Both the position numbers and the translations under genes were made by a program. From Micromonospora tarapacensis (GTDB lineage Bacteria; Actinomycetota; Actinomycetes; Mycobacteriales; Micromonosporaceae), in assembly GCF_019697375.1 (NCBI RefSeq), contig NZ_JAHCDI010000004.1:2405324-2469323 (forward strand): DNA of 64,000 nucleotides, read 5' to 3'. Shown one piece after another: positions 42,249-50,971 of the stretch; the first letter of the stretch is position 1; each line of letters begins with the position of its first letter. The notes under the pieces were generated by a model that was not told the DNA's origin, made no database searches, and saw only the letters and a program-made list of their open reading frames with translations.

Positions 42249-43028
42249 ATGTACGACGCAACGGAGATCAACGCCCGCTGGGGCAACCAGTGGCCGACGG
42301 ATCTCAGCGATGCCAGCAACCACGACCACGAGCACAGCCCTGTCCTGATGGCGCCGGTGGCGAACCTCCTCGGCAAGCCCTGGTACCTGGAGGAGGGATC
42401 GCCCGGCGGCGACTTCGCGATCTGGCTGAGCATCGAACGCGGGGAGCACGTCGGCGGTCGGGTCGGCCTCTGCCCGTTCCCGGCCCTGGACGGGCTGATG
42501 CGCTGGACGATCGAGGTCACTGACCCTGCCGGCAATGGGGTGGTCAAAGAACACGAGTTGCTCATCACCGAACAGCCGGACACGGTGGCCGCTCGGGCTC
42601 GTCAGTTCCTAACCGACCACGGGATCGAAACACCGACTCAGGTGGCCATGGCCACCGGCTTCGACTACGACGGCTTCCAGTTCAGCGACGCCTTCCCGGT
42701 GCCGTCGGCGTACGTAGTGGCCTACGGGATGGCGCTCTTCCGGGGACCGGACGGCTACCTGTGGTTCGTCCCGGACAACGGCAAGACCGGCGGGTACTGG
42801 GGAGTCCCGCAGAACATCGCCGAGTTCGACCGGCGCAACTGCGACCCGGACAGGCCGTACAACGGTCCCGACTACCAGGCGGTGATGGCGGAGATCTGCC
42901 GCCTGGTCGACGCGGTGACCAACGCCGACAAGGCATATCGGGCGCTGCCGCCTCCCGATGGGAACCCGGCCAGTCCGTGCTGGAGCGGCACGCTCCAGCC
43001 ACAAACCTCCACGCAGTCTCCGGGCTAA
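42249..43028 (+). CDS. Hypothetical protein
   Basis: The 259-residue product begins MYDATEINARWGNQWPTDLS and contains FVPDNGKTGGYWGVPQNIAEFD. It has no membrane segment and no domain that I recognise. The start follows AGAAGGAG. Its gene is bounded by stem-loops on both sides. Confidence 0.6.
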   Translation: MYDATEINARWGNQWPTDLSDASNHDHEHSPVLMAPVANLLGKPWYLEEGSPGGDFAIWLSIERGEHVGGRVGLCPFPALDGLMRWTIEVTDPAGNGVVKEHELLITEQPDTVAARARQFLTDHGIETPTQVAMATGFDYDGFQFSDAFPVPSAYVVAYGMALFRGPDGYLWFVPDNGKTGGYWGVPQNIAEFDRRNCDPDRPYNGPDYQAVMAEICRLVDAVTNADKAYRALPPPDGNPASPCWSGTLQPQTSTQSPG

Positions 43029-43078
43029 TCGGTTCGCGCTCCGCCGTCCGGACGGACGGCCCATCACCGCAGATCTCC

Positions 43079-43102
43079 GGCGCCGCCCGTTCGGGCGGCG
43101 CC
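43079..43102 (+). terminator. Stem-loop between the 42249 and 43139 genes
   Basis: An 11-bp inverted repeat (43079-43089 and 43092-43102) with a very short loop lies in the 110-bp gap. Confidence 0.6.
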
Positions 43103-43138
43103 GACCTCACCCTTCTCGCGAGAGGACACCGGCCTTCC

Positions 43139-43837
43139 ATGACCAGGCCATACCGCACCATCCCCGTTTGCCTCGCCTGCCGGCAAACACCCGAGCACGC
43201 CGGGCTGTGCCCGTCGACCGACGACGAAACCACCTACTACCTCCAACACCCATTGCCGGGCGGGCACCGCGACTGGACCCCCGCCGGGATCCGCTACACC
43301 GGCACCCCGGCCCGCCGCCACGCGGTCCGCGCGCTCATGGCCACCACCGTGTGGGCTCGGATGCACGACACACCGGAGCTGCCGATGTCACCCGGGCTGC
43401 TGATCAAACACATCCTCGCCGGGCTCGGCAGCACCTCCCGCCGGACCGCCCGAGTCGGCTACACCACCGACTACCTGAACACCCTGGACTGCCCCTGCGA
43501 CCCGTGGCGCTGCATCCACGACCACCGCAGCCCGACCGGCGGCCCGTCCCCGGACTGGTTCACCGAACACGAGATCGACCCGGACATGCTGGTCAACGTG
43601 CCCCTGGTCGCCGTGGAGATCCGCTGGGCGCAGATGTGGCAGACCTACTGGTTCGCCGACGTGGGCGGCGCGGTGAGCCTGGCCATCGACTCCGTCCCGG
43701 AGATCAGCCCACCCGGGATCAGCGTGGCCTGCCACCGCCGCTGGTGTGACGTGTGTCCCGGCGACACGAAGCCCGGTCCACGCGACACGGCCCGCAAGCC
43801 GTGCCCGTGTTCCTGCCACTCGGGTCCACCGTCGTGA
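43139..43837 (+). CDS. Hypothetical Cys-rich protein
   Basis: The 232-residue product from ATG 43139 has IPVCLACRQTPEHAGLCP near its start, LDCPCDPWRCIHDH in the middle and RRWCDVCPGD and PCPCSCHSG near its end. The repeated Cys pairs suggest several metal sites. No family is recognised. Its TGA overlaps the GTG of the next gene (GTGA). Confidence 0.65.
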   Translation: MTRPYRTIPVCLACRQTPEHAGLCPSTDDETTYYLQHPLPGGHRDWTPAGIRYTGTPARRHAVRALMATTVWARMHDTPELPMSPGLLIKHILAGLGSTSRRTARVGYTTDYLNTLDCPCDPWRCIHDHRSPTGGPSPDWFTEHEIDPDMLVNVPLVAVEIRWAQMWQTYWFADVGGAVSLAIDSVPEISPPGISVACHRRWCDVCPGDTKPGPRDTARKPCPCSCHSGPPS

Positions 43838-44259
43838 CCGAGACACGGGCCATGCCCATCGCGACCGGCGAAACCAGGGAGATCACCACCTGGTTCGCTG
43901 ACGGCTGGTTCAACTGTCCGTGGTGCGGGGCCGCGAACCCACCCGAGGCGCAACGGTCACAGCACTGTGACAACCCTGCGTGCTGGGCGTCGAAGTACGC
44001 CACCGCCGAGAATGTGCGCGCCGGCCAGGACCGCATCGCCCGCGAGGCGGCCGAACGCGAGCAGCGGCACCGAGCCGCCGCCGCGCAGGCCGCCGCCCAG
44101 GAGCGCTACCAGCGGCAGCGCGCGGAACTGTGGCAGCAGCGCGTCGCCACCGCCACCGAGCGCGGCGCCTGCCTGACCTGCCTGCGCGCATCCCGGTGGG
44201 AGACCGAGCCGCTCTATCGGCGGCACCGGCGCCCGGACTTCCACGCCGCGACCACGTAA
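43834..44259 (+). CDS. Small zinc-ribbon-like protein with helical tail
   Basis: The 141-residue product from GTG 43834 is coupled to the gene before it. It has a zinc-ribbon-type FNCPWCGAANPPEAQRSQHC and DNPACW, then a charged helical segment (REAAEREQRHRAAAAQAAAQ) likely to form a coiled coil, and a final CLTCLRASRW. Alternative ATG at 43852 is in frame. Function is unknown. Confidence 0.6.
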   Translation: MTETRAMPIATGETREITTWFADGWFNCPWCGAANPPEAQRSQHCDNPACWASKYATAENVRAGQDRIAREAAEREQRHRAAAAQAAAQERYQRQRAELWQQRVATATERGACLTCLRASRWETEPLYRRHRRPDFHAATT

Positions 44260-44346
44260 GCCGTGGCGGCCGATCCAGGGCGGCTGCCCCATCCCGAACC
44301 CGCACACCAGACCGACGAAGATCCGGCAGTAACGAGGAGGCACTCC

Positions 44347-44769
44347 ATGCGAACGATCCGGGTGGACGACGAGGTGTACGAACTCGTCACCCGATACGCC
44401 CGACTCTGGAACCAGACCCCCGGCCACACGACCGAAACCCTCGTCCGGTTGCACGACCAGCCGGAGCACACCGTTGTGGCACCGCCCCCGACGGCCATCG
44501 AAGCCGACAGCGCCAGCGCGGGCGAGGTGCCTGCGGTGACCGCCAACATCGCGCTGCCCAAGCCGATCGACCCGGACGAGCGGGTGATCCGGTTCGTCCA
44601 GGTCGAATGCCGCTGCGGCGAGAAGTCACCGGTTGCTCGCGACCCCATGCAGGACAGGCAATCCAACGAGGCGTACGACTGGCACGCCACCCACTTCGAC
44701 ACCACCGGACACCGCGACTACTACCGGTGGACACTCGAACGCGGCGCCGGTCGCGCCTTCCGATTCTGA
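44347..44769 (+). CDS. Small hypothetical protein with N-terminal ribbon-helix-helix-like part
   Basis: The 140-residue product from ATG 44347 has an excellent GAGGAGG site 6 bp upstream. It begins MRTIRVDDEVYELVTRYARL, which looks like a short DNA-binding beta-strand plus helix, though this is a weak match. A disordered stretch follows, then ECRCGEKSPVARD and a His-rich AYDWHATHFDTTGHRDYY. No family is assigned. Confidence 0.6.
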   Translation: MRTIRVDDEVYELVTRYARLWNQTPGHTTETLVRLHDQPEHTVVAPPPTAIEADSASAGEVPAVTANIALPKPIDPDERVIRFVQVECRCGEKSPVARDPMQDRQSNEAYDWHATHFDTTGHRDYYRWTLERGAGRAFRF

Positions 44770-44781
44770 TTGGCAACGGCA

Positions 44782-44864
44782 GCCGGGGCACCCTTCTGGG
44801 TGCCCCGGCCGCCGACGACGCAGGCGGCCCTTCGGCCGCAGGCCCGGCCCTTTTTCCGTTTCCG
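44782..44864 (+). terminator. Double terminator after the plus-strand block
   Basis: A perfect 12-bp stem with TTCT loop (44782-44793 and 44798-44809) is followed by a second hairpin, GCGGCC/GGCCGC with 4-nt loop at 44824-44839, and a CCGGCCCTTTTTCCGTTTC tail. The second module is repeated at 46043-46084. Confidence 0.75.
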
Positions 44865-45064
44865 GGTCGTGGTCATCGGACGCCTTGCGCCCGTAGGTAT
44901 GTCCGGCTCGCTGGCCTCACGTGCGGGCAATTAGCGAATCGCCGACAACCTGCAATGATGTCGGCACAATACGTCTGGCTGACGCCTCGGCGTTGGCGTT
45001 CGCGGTAGCCTCGACGAAACCGTTCGCCGATATACACCACGGCCGCGACCACGGGGGTGGCGCC

Positions 45065-45958
45065 ATGGCCTACCGAATAAACTACGTCGATTCCTTCCTG
45101 TCGCCGCAGCTCATAGCGGTGGCCGAGACGCTCGCGGACGCCGAAGGCGCCGCGCGCTACGTCGGCACGTCCGTGCCGGAGCTGGCGGACCGGCTTCAGG
45201 TCGCCGAGGATCCGCTGCTGGGTGTCGCCCTACGGGTCGTGCAGCCGCCGGACAGTCTGGACAGCCCCGGCGGGCTACCGGTGATCTACCTCGGCGGAAC
45301 GGTCGCGGCGGACATCAACTGGCAGGCCGAGGCCATCGAAGCGCTCGCGACCCACCCGGTGGTCATCGCCAACCCGCGTCGGGAACAGCCCATCGCCACC
45401 GACGCCGACGTGGTCGTCCAGATGGCGTGGCGGCACCGCCACCTGTGGCGTTGCGACATCGCCGTGTTCTGGTTCGAGGGATCCGAGGCGGACCCGGCGG
45501 GGCTGGTGGAACTCGGCACTCAAATCGCCAACCCGGTCCCGCTGGCCGTTGGGATGACACCGGAGTACCCGCAGGCGCCTGCGGTGCGGGCGCTGGTCGG
45601 CCATTCCCTCGCCGAGCAGGTCGTCCAGAACAGCCTCACCGAAACGATCGGCTGTGCTGTTGATCTGATCCGCAAGGAAGCCAAACCAGTGGTCAGTCTG
45701 CCCTTCCACAACGGCGACCCGGCCATCAGCGCCTTCGCGCTAAGGGTCATGATCGCTGCCTTGCGGGAGGAAACGCCGGGCCTGACGATGGCGATGAATG
45801 AACTGGTCATCGAAGCTACCTGCGCGGCGGACAAGGGACTCGACCCGTGCCTGTTGGCACGCATCCACGCCGGCATCGACCGCTTGCGAGTCGATCAGGG
45901 CGACCCGCTCGGTTGGGCCGAACTGCTGGAAGTCTGCAACTCCCTCGACACCTACTGA
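45065..45958 (+). CDS. Nucleoside 2-deoxyribosyltransferase-like protein
   Basis: The central part of this 297-residue protein has the deoxyribosyltransferase-like pattern: LPVIYLGGTVAADINWQAEA, VVIANPRREQPIA, then QMAWRHRHLWRCDIAVFWF and LVELGTQIANPVPLAVGM. This resembles the PF15891-type domain; Asp and Glu sit at expected catalytic positions. The first 75 and last 90 residues are unrecognised. In other systems such proteins remodel nucleotides or act in phage defence. The substrate here is unknown. It stands alone, flanked by the two similar terminator modules at 44824 and 46043. Confidence 0.7.
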   Translation: MAYRINYVDSFLSPQLIAVAETLADAEGAARYVGTSVPELADRLQVAEDPLLGVALRVVQPPDSLDSPGGLPVIYLGGTVAADINWQAEAIEALATHPVVIANPRREQPIATDADVVVQMAWRHRHLWRCDIAVFWFEGSEADPAGLVELGTQIANPVPLAVGMTPEYPQAPAVRALVGHSLAEQVVQNSLTETIGCAVDLIRKEAKPVVSLPFHNGDPAISAFALRVMIAALREETPGLTMAMNELVIEATCAADKGLDPCLLARIHAGIDRLRVDQGDPLGWAELLEVCNSLDTY

Positions 45959-46042
45959 TCGGCCTACCTGCACGTTGTCGGGTGACACGGCCGCCCGGAA
46001 ACCTCGCGGGCTTCGGAGTGGGATTGCCCGGCGCCAGTGCAT

Positions 46043-46084
46043 GCGGCCTCTCGGCCGCAAGCGCCGGCCCTTTTGGCGTTTCTG
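46043..46084 (+). terminator. Repeated terminator module
   Basis: GCGGCC, 4-nt loop and GGCCGC (46043-46058) are followed by CGGCCCTTTTGGCGTTTC. Nearly the same module occurs at 44824-44864. It lies 85 bp after the deoxyribosyltransferase-like gene. Confidence 0.65.
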
Positions 46085-46246
46085 CACGGTCCTCGTCGTG
46101 TACCCCGTCGGTGGTCGCCCCGCTACGCCCCTTCGGGAGCGTGAGCGGCATCATAGGCAGTGTCCGGACTGATACTGGCACCGGTCGAGGCTCGCCCGTG
46201 GCCACCTCGGCCGTGCGGGTACACATGGGTGGGAGAGGTGCTCCTG

Positions 46247-47644
46247 ATGTCTCGGCGTCGAGATCAGTCGCCGAATGCCCTGCTGCGGCAGGCACGTCGT
46301 CGGCGTGCCTCACCGTCTGGGTCGGGGCTGCCGATGTCGCGTCAGGAGTTGGCCGACGAGGTCAACAAGTGGCTTGCCGCGAACCGCAAGAACCACCGGA
46401 CCGTCATCGACGAGACCTACGTCGGCAAACTGGAGCGCGGCGAGCACCGCTGGCCGACCGAGGCGTATCGGTGCGCCTTCCAGGTGGTCCTCGGCGCGGC
46501 CAGCCCCGCCGACCTCGGGTTCTACCCTGGTCGGGAACCGGCTGACGACACCCTGGCAGCGGACCAGGCCCCGCAGCCGGAGACGAGCGGCGACCCGGCC
46601 GATGTGCTCCCGCCGGTCACGGAGATCGTCGTGCGGGGCGCGGTCACGGTGCCGTTGCACACTCGGATCATGAAACTGATCCCGCCGGTGAGCATGGACG
46701 TGCCCCGCCGGATCGGCGGGGCGGACGTGGCCCGGATCGAGGCGACCACGAGCGCGTTTCGCGATTGGGACAACCGGTGGGGCGGCGGCCTGTCCCGCGC
46801 GGCGGTCATCGCGCAGCTCCAATGGGTCGCCGCGACCGCGTCCCGGTCGGTGTGCTCCTCCGGGACGGTGAAGAACCGGCTGCTCACCGCGCTGGCGGAC
46901 CTGGCTGGGGTCGCGGCGTTCCTGTCCTACGACGTGAACCAGCACCCGCAGGCGCGGTCGCTGTGGATGGTCGGCCTCGACGCCGCCAGCGAGGCCAGCA
47001 ACGTCGACCTGGTGGGCACTACGTTGCGGCAGCTCGCCCACCAGTCCCTGCACCTGGGCCGCCCGGACGAGGCGCTGCGGCTGGTCCGGTTGTCCTACGC
47101 CACCACCGTCGACCCCGGCCACCACGTATCCGAGCTGGCCCTCGCCGAGATCGCCGCCTACGAGGGCTGGTCGTTCGCCGCCGCCGGCAGGCTCCAGCCC
47201 TGCCACCGCGCCTTGGGCCGGGCGCAGGAGCACTTCGCCAACGCCGACGGTGAGCCGGCGCCGCCCTGGCTTGCCCACCTCGACTCCGCCGAGCTGACCG
47301 CGCTGCGCGGCCACTCCTACCACGTGCTCGCGCACCGGGTACCCGAGGTCGTCGACGACGCGGAAACCTTGTTGCGGCAGGCGGTCGCCGGTCGTGACAG
47401 CGCCTACGCGCGCAGCCGTACCCTCAACCTGATCGCACTGTCGGGCACGTTCTTTCAACGCGGCGACGACCTGGAGGAAGGCGTGACCGTTGGGGATCAG
47501 GCGTTGGGTGGCGCCGGCACGCTCACCTCACCTCGCGCGTTGGACCGGCTCCGCGCCCTGAAAGCACTGACCGTCCCGCACACCGCCGTCGCGGAGGTGG
47601 CCCAGTTCCAGCACCGTATCGACACCGTCCTCGCCGATGACTGA
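46247..47644 (+). CDS. XRE/TPR regulator coupled to a kinase gene
   Basis: From ATG 46247 (GGGAGAGG 8 bp upstream) the product has 465 residues. It contains the shared module PNALLRQARRRRASPSGSG, MSRQELADEVNKWLA and YVGKLERGEHRWP, followed by a helical TPR-type half (ALWMVGLDAASEASNVDLVG-like pattern and LAHQSLHLGRPDEALRLVRL). The kinase gene starts 8 bp before its stop. The same regulator family lies beside a related kinase at 5366-9379. The helical half probably senses a ligand related to the kinase. Confidence 0.75.
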   Translation: MSRRRDQSPNALLRQARRRRASPSGSGLPMSRQELADEVNKWLAANRKNHRTVIDETYVGKLERGEHRWPTEAYRCAFQVVLGAASPADLGFYPGREPADDTLAADQAPQPETSGDPADVLPPVTEIVVRGAVTVPLHTRIMKLIPPVSMDVPRRIGGADVARIEATTSAFRDWDNRWGGGLSRAAVIAQLQWVAATASRSVCSSGTVKNRLLTALADLAGVAAFLSYDVNQHPQARSLWMVGLDAASEASNVDLVGTTLRQLAHQSLHLGRPDEALRLVRLSYATTVDPGHHVSELALAEIAAYEGWSFAAAGRLQPCHRALGRAQEHFANADGEPAPPWLAHLDSAELTALRGHSYHVLAHRVPEVVDDAETLLRQAVAGRDSAYARSRTLNLIALSGTFFQRGDDLEEGVTVGDQALGGAGTLTSPRALDRLRALKALTVPHTAVAEVAQFQHRIDTVLADD

Positions 47645-48550
47645 ACCGCTGCCCGCGCCGCTTGCCGCCGCCGCCCACACCGTGGCCCGCCGGCTCGGCC
47701 TCAATACTGATGAGGTTCGACCGCTGCGGGTGCATGACGCGGCCACGCTGCTGCTCCCGGCCGAGCACGTGGTGCTGCGGCTGGTCCCCGAATCCGACGA
47801 GGCGGTGGCACGAGCCCGCCGCGCGGTCCAGCTCACCGGGTGGCTGGCGACGCGGGACTTCCCGACGATCCGCCCCGCCGCAGACGAGCCGATCGAGACG
47901 GCCGGGTACGTGGTCACCGTCTGGCACGAGGTCCCCGCCCACCCGCACGGCACACCGGTCGCGGTCAACACCGCGCTCGGGCGGCTGCTACGCGAGCTGC
48001 ACACCCTGCCGGTCCCGCCGGTCGAGCTGCCCACCGCGGACCCCTCGCGCGGCTGCGCGCCGCGCTGCGCCTGGACGCGTCCGGCACCGAACCGGTCTTG
48101 AGCCGCGACGACACCGCGTTCTTGCGCGGCCGGGTCGACGAGTTGGCGCAGCGGTACGCCGCGATGCGGTTCCCGCTCGGATCCGGGCTCATCCACAACG
48201 ACGCCCACCCCGGCAACCTGGTGTCGGACCCGAGCAGCCGACACGGCTACCGGCTGGCCGACTGGGAAGGCGCCTGCCTCGGACCCCGAGAACTGGACGT
48301 TGTCCTGGTCGGTGCACCCGGCAGCCGCTTCGGCGACCCCGACCACGAACGGCTCGCCTTCACCGCCGCCTACGGCTACGACATCGCCGACTGGCCCGAC
48401 TACCAGACCCTGCGCGACATCCGCGACCTGCACTCCCTCGCGGCGTACATCCGCACCAGCACCCACACACCCGCCGCGCTAGCTGAACTTCGCCGTAGAG
48501 TCGCCTCGCTGCGCGACGACGACCGCACGATCCAGTGGGTGGCGGTGTGA
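47637..48550 (+). CDS. APH-fold phosphotransferase, one frameshift
   Basis: The first frame (47637 to about 48044) gives the N-lobe, including VVLRLVPESDEAVARARRAV and YVVTVWHEVPAHPHG. The second frame gives LARLRAALRLDASG, the catalytic SGLIHNDAHPGNLVSDP and YRLADWEGACLGPRELDVV. Adding one C to CCCC at 48041-48044 makes a 304-residue protein. HND replaces the usual HGD, a known variant. It is related to the 8507 kinase and overlaps the regulator gene by 8 bp. The break is probably a sequencing error. Confidence 0.8.
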
Positions 48551-48983
48551 TCTCCGACGCACGGGACGGTCAAAGCTGTTCTTGACTCGTGCGTTGCTTG
48601 TGAGCGGTGACGTTCAGAGCGCGTTTGACGGTTGTCGGTCGTGCCGGTCGCTGGTCTGCGGTCGCGTGAGCCGGTTGACCGTTCAGGGCATGGTCGTGCC
48701 CGGGGGGTCTGCGCCGCCATTCAGCTCCTCGCCCAATCTACAGCCGCAGAAGCGGCCAAGGGCCTCGGCGCGCAGCTCGCCCGCGAATTCGGCATCAGCG
48801 AGCGATCCGGGCTGCGCCTCATCGCCGCTGTCCGCTAAACATGTCCCACCAGAACGCTCCCGCCCTGCGCGAAGGCCGTCGGCCGGTCGTCTCAATCGAT
48901 CCAGTGGCAGGCTATACCCACGCTGGGCGGCCATCCGTCTATGGCCGCTCGACCGTGGGCACCCGCTTGCCTATTCTGATCCG
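48551..48983. other. Intergenic region with terminator and possible gene remnant
   Basis: This 433-bp gap starts with a probable terminator (48558-48594, ACGCACG/CGTGCGT with an inner GTCAA/TTGAC stem). A 68-codon open frame at 48632-48838 ends GAQLAREFGISERSGLRLIAAVR, which looks like part of a helix-turn-helix protein. It has no convincing start and may be a remnant. The rest shows nothing recognisable. Confidence 0.45.
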
Positions 48984-49604
48984 ATGCGACAGTTCCACGT
49001 CCTACTGACGCGGTCAGACAACGGATGGACGGTCCGGGCGCCCGATGCCGGACAGGCCACGATCCCGGATCCCAGTTTGGCCGACTTTCAGGCACGGCAG
49101 CTCATCCAACACGGGCACAACCTGGACCTGGACACCGTCGATGAGCTGGATATTTTGCTTGTCAACGAAACGGGACAGCCGGTGTACGTGTTCGACCTCG
49201 TCTTCACATCGGACCTCACCGACGATGGGGCCGGACCTGCTAACACGCTCGCGTATGAAGCTCTGGAGGCTGACCCACCCGCCGGCTGCCAATTCGACAG
49301 ACTCGGCCCGTACCCGGCGCTTCGCTGCGTGCGTCCCGGCAGTAGCCGGCTCGACGCGATCAGCACGCTCGCCGCCGAGGTCCGTTACCGTTACGGGATT
49401 GAGGCTAGCGACCTCGGCTTCGAGAAACTCTGGGAGTGGGCCGGCAGTCGAGAATGGCGCGAACGAATGATCGCCCACTTACTCCTCATGGCGGCGCACC
49501 GGGCACGGCTGACCGGCGTGTCCACCGAGGAGCTGACTCACTTCCTGCGAACCTCCATGGCAGAGCAACCCTCACCAGAAAATTCCGGAGGCGATCAAAC
49601 GTAA
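48984..49604 (+). CDS. Hypothetical protein with HicB-like N-terminal pattern
   Basis: The 206-residue product from ATG 48984 begins RQFHVLLTRSDNGWTVRAPD, which alternates strands in the way of the HicB antitoxin fold, then LVNETGQPVYVFDLVFTSDL. The C-terminal part is helical (RERMIAHLLLMAAHRARLTG). No HicA-like partner gene is adjacent. The HicB similarity is weak, and another function is equally possible. The long upstream extension of the frame has no ribosome site. Confidence 0.55.
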   Translation: MRQFHVLLTRSDNGWTVRAPDAGQATIPDPSLADFQARQLIQHGHNLDLDTVDELDILLVNETGQPVYVFDLVFTSDLTDDGAGPANTLAYEALEADPPAGCQFDRLGPYPALRCVRPGSSRLDAISTLAAEVRYRYGIEASDLGFEKLWEWAGSREWRERMIAHLLLMAAHRARLTGVSTEELTHFLRTSMAEQPSPENSGGDQT

Positions 49605-49757
49605 CGGCCAGTAGTTTGCCACCCGTCTCGGCTGACCCAGGGGCCAAAACGATCACTGACTCTGCCGAGGGCGATCAACAGCTCTTCCTCTGAGTACGAG
49701 CGTTACCAACCGGCCATGGACTCGGACGTGGCCGTGCCGGACCCGGACCCGGACCGG

Positions 49758-50576
49758 TTATTGCTTGCGTCCGACGGCACAGTATTGGTCGATCTCGTCG
49801 GGTAAGCTCACCGGGCCGCTGTCGGGGCGCCAGCGGGTCACCGACACCACGCCGGGCTCGACCAGTTCCAGGCCCTGGAAGAGACGGGCGATCCGTTCGG
49901 GACTGCGCAGGTGATACGTCGGGTTGGCGGAGAGGTTCCAGATCCGTACGGCCTCGGTGACCGCTTCGCTGGTGTCGCTGCCGTCGTACATCGCCAGGTA
50001 ACTGCCCGAGGGCAGGCCGGCCATGATGCTGTCGATGATCGTGCTGGCCTCTTCGTCGTCTTCGATGTGCCCGAGGATGCCCATCAGGATGAGCGCGACC
50101 GGCTCGCTGAGATCCAACGTCTGTGCCGCCTCCCGCAGGATCGTCGCCGTGTCACGCAGGTCAGCGTCGACATAGGCGGTGACGCCCTCGGGGCTGCTGG
50201 TGAGAAGGGCACGGGCGTGCACGAGCACGAGCGGATCATTGTCGACGTAGACGATGCGCGACTCCGGGGCCGCCGCCTGGGCGACCTGGTGGGTGTTCTC
50301 GGCGGTGGGTAGACCGGTGCCGATGTCGAGGAACTGACGGATCCCGGCCTCGTCGGCCAGGTAGCGCACGGCCCGGACCAGGTACGCGCGGGAGAGCCTC
50401 GCGTTCTCGGCGAGTTGCGGCATCGACGTGATGATCTGGTCTCCGACCGCGCGGTCGGCGGCGAAGTTGTCCTTGCCACCGAGCAGGTGGTTCCAGATCC
50501 GAGCTGTCTGCGGCACGTTGGTGTCGAGCTTGTGCACGTCCGGCTGGTCATCGGTCGGGGTTGGGTTGTCTGTCAT
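49758..50576 (-). CDS. SAM-dependent methyltransferase of the PF04672 (DUF574) family
   Basis: The 272-residue protein begins its domain with LDTNVPQTARIWNHLLGGKD and NFAADRAVGDQII, the family signature, then has IRQFLDIGTGLPTAENTHQV for SAM binding, YVDNDPLVLVHARALL and PVALILMGILGHI. The family is abundant in actinomycetes and its substrates are largely unknown. ATG 50576 has GAGGA upstream. It reads opposite to its left neighbour and in the same direction as the Tad operon, but lies about 400 bp from it. Confidence 0.92.
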   Translation of the reverse strand: MTDNPTPTDDQPDVHKLDTNVPQTARIWNHLLGGKDNFAADRAVGDQIITSMPQLAENARLSRAYLVRAVRYLADEAGIRQFLDIGTGLPTAENTHQVAQAAAPESRIVYVDNDPLVLVHARALLTSSPEGVTAYVDADLRDTATILREAAQTLDLSEPVALILMGILGHIEDDEEASTIIDSIMAGLPSGSYLAMYDGSDTSEAVTEAVRIWNLSANPTYHLRSPERIARLFQGLELVEPGVVSVTRWRPDSGPVSLPDEIDQYCAVGRKQ

Positions 50577-50971
50577 GTACGCATCCTCGCGCTCGGATGT
50601 GAAGCGACGCCGATTGACCGCGCCAGCATAGACCGCCCGACCACCCCGGTTCTCGGGTGACCTGGCGCACTGCCCCGCCCTCGACGGGGAGGAGAGCTTG
50701 GTCGGCCACGACGGCATCCTGCGCGCCTGGCGTGGGCGTCTCGGGCAGTGGTGTGGTAGCGACGTGCCGACCCGTTCCGCTCCATGTGGACAGGCGACTG
50801 GGCCATGCGGGCCGGCTCCCTTCCGCCTGCACGATCTGTGGTTACGACGGCACGAACGTTAGCGGACGGTGAGAGGTGGATGGTGGTGTTGGCCTGGTTG
50901 AACCATCCGCCGCCATGATCACGTCCGTGACAACCCGCCGCCGATGGTGCGTCGGCGTCGCGCCCAGGAAC
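50577..50971. other. Intergenic region without a recognised gene
   Basis: Nothing coding is seen in this 395-bp gap between the methyltransferase start and the end of the prepilin peptidase gene. A small inverted repeat (GGATGGT/ACCATCC around 50879-50910) could end the Tad transcript. The promoter of the methyltransferase probably lies near 50600. Confidence 0.5.
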
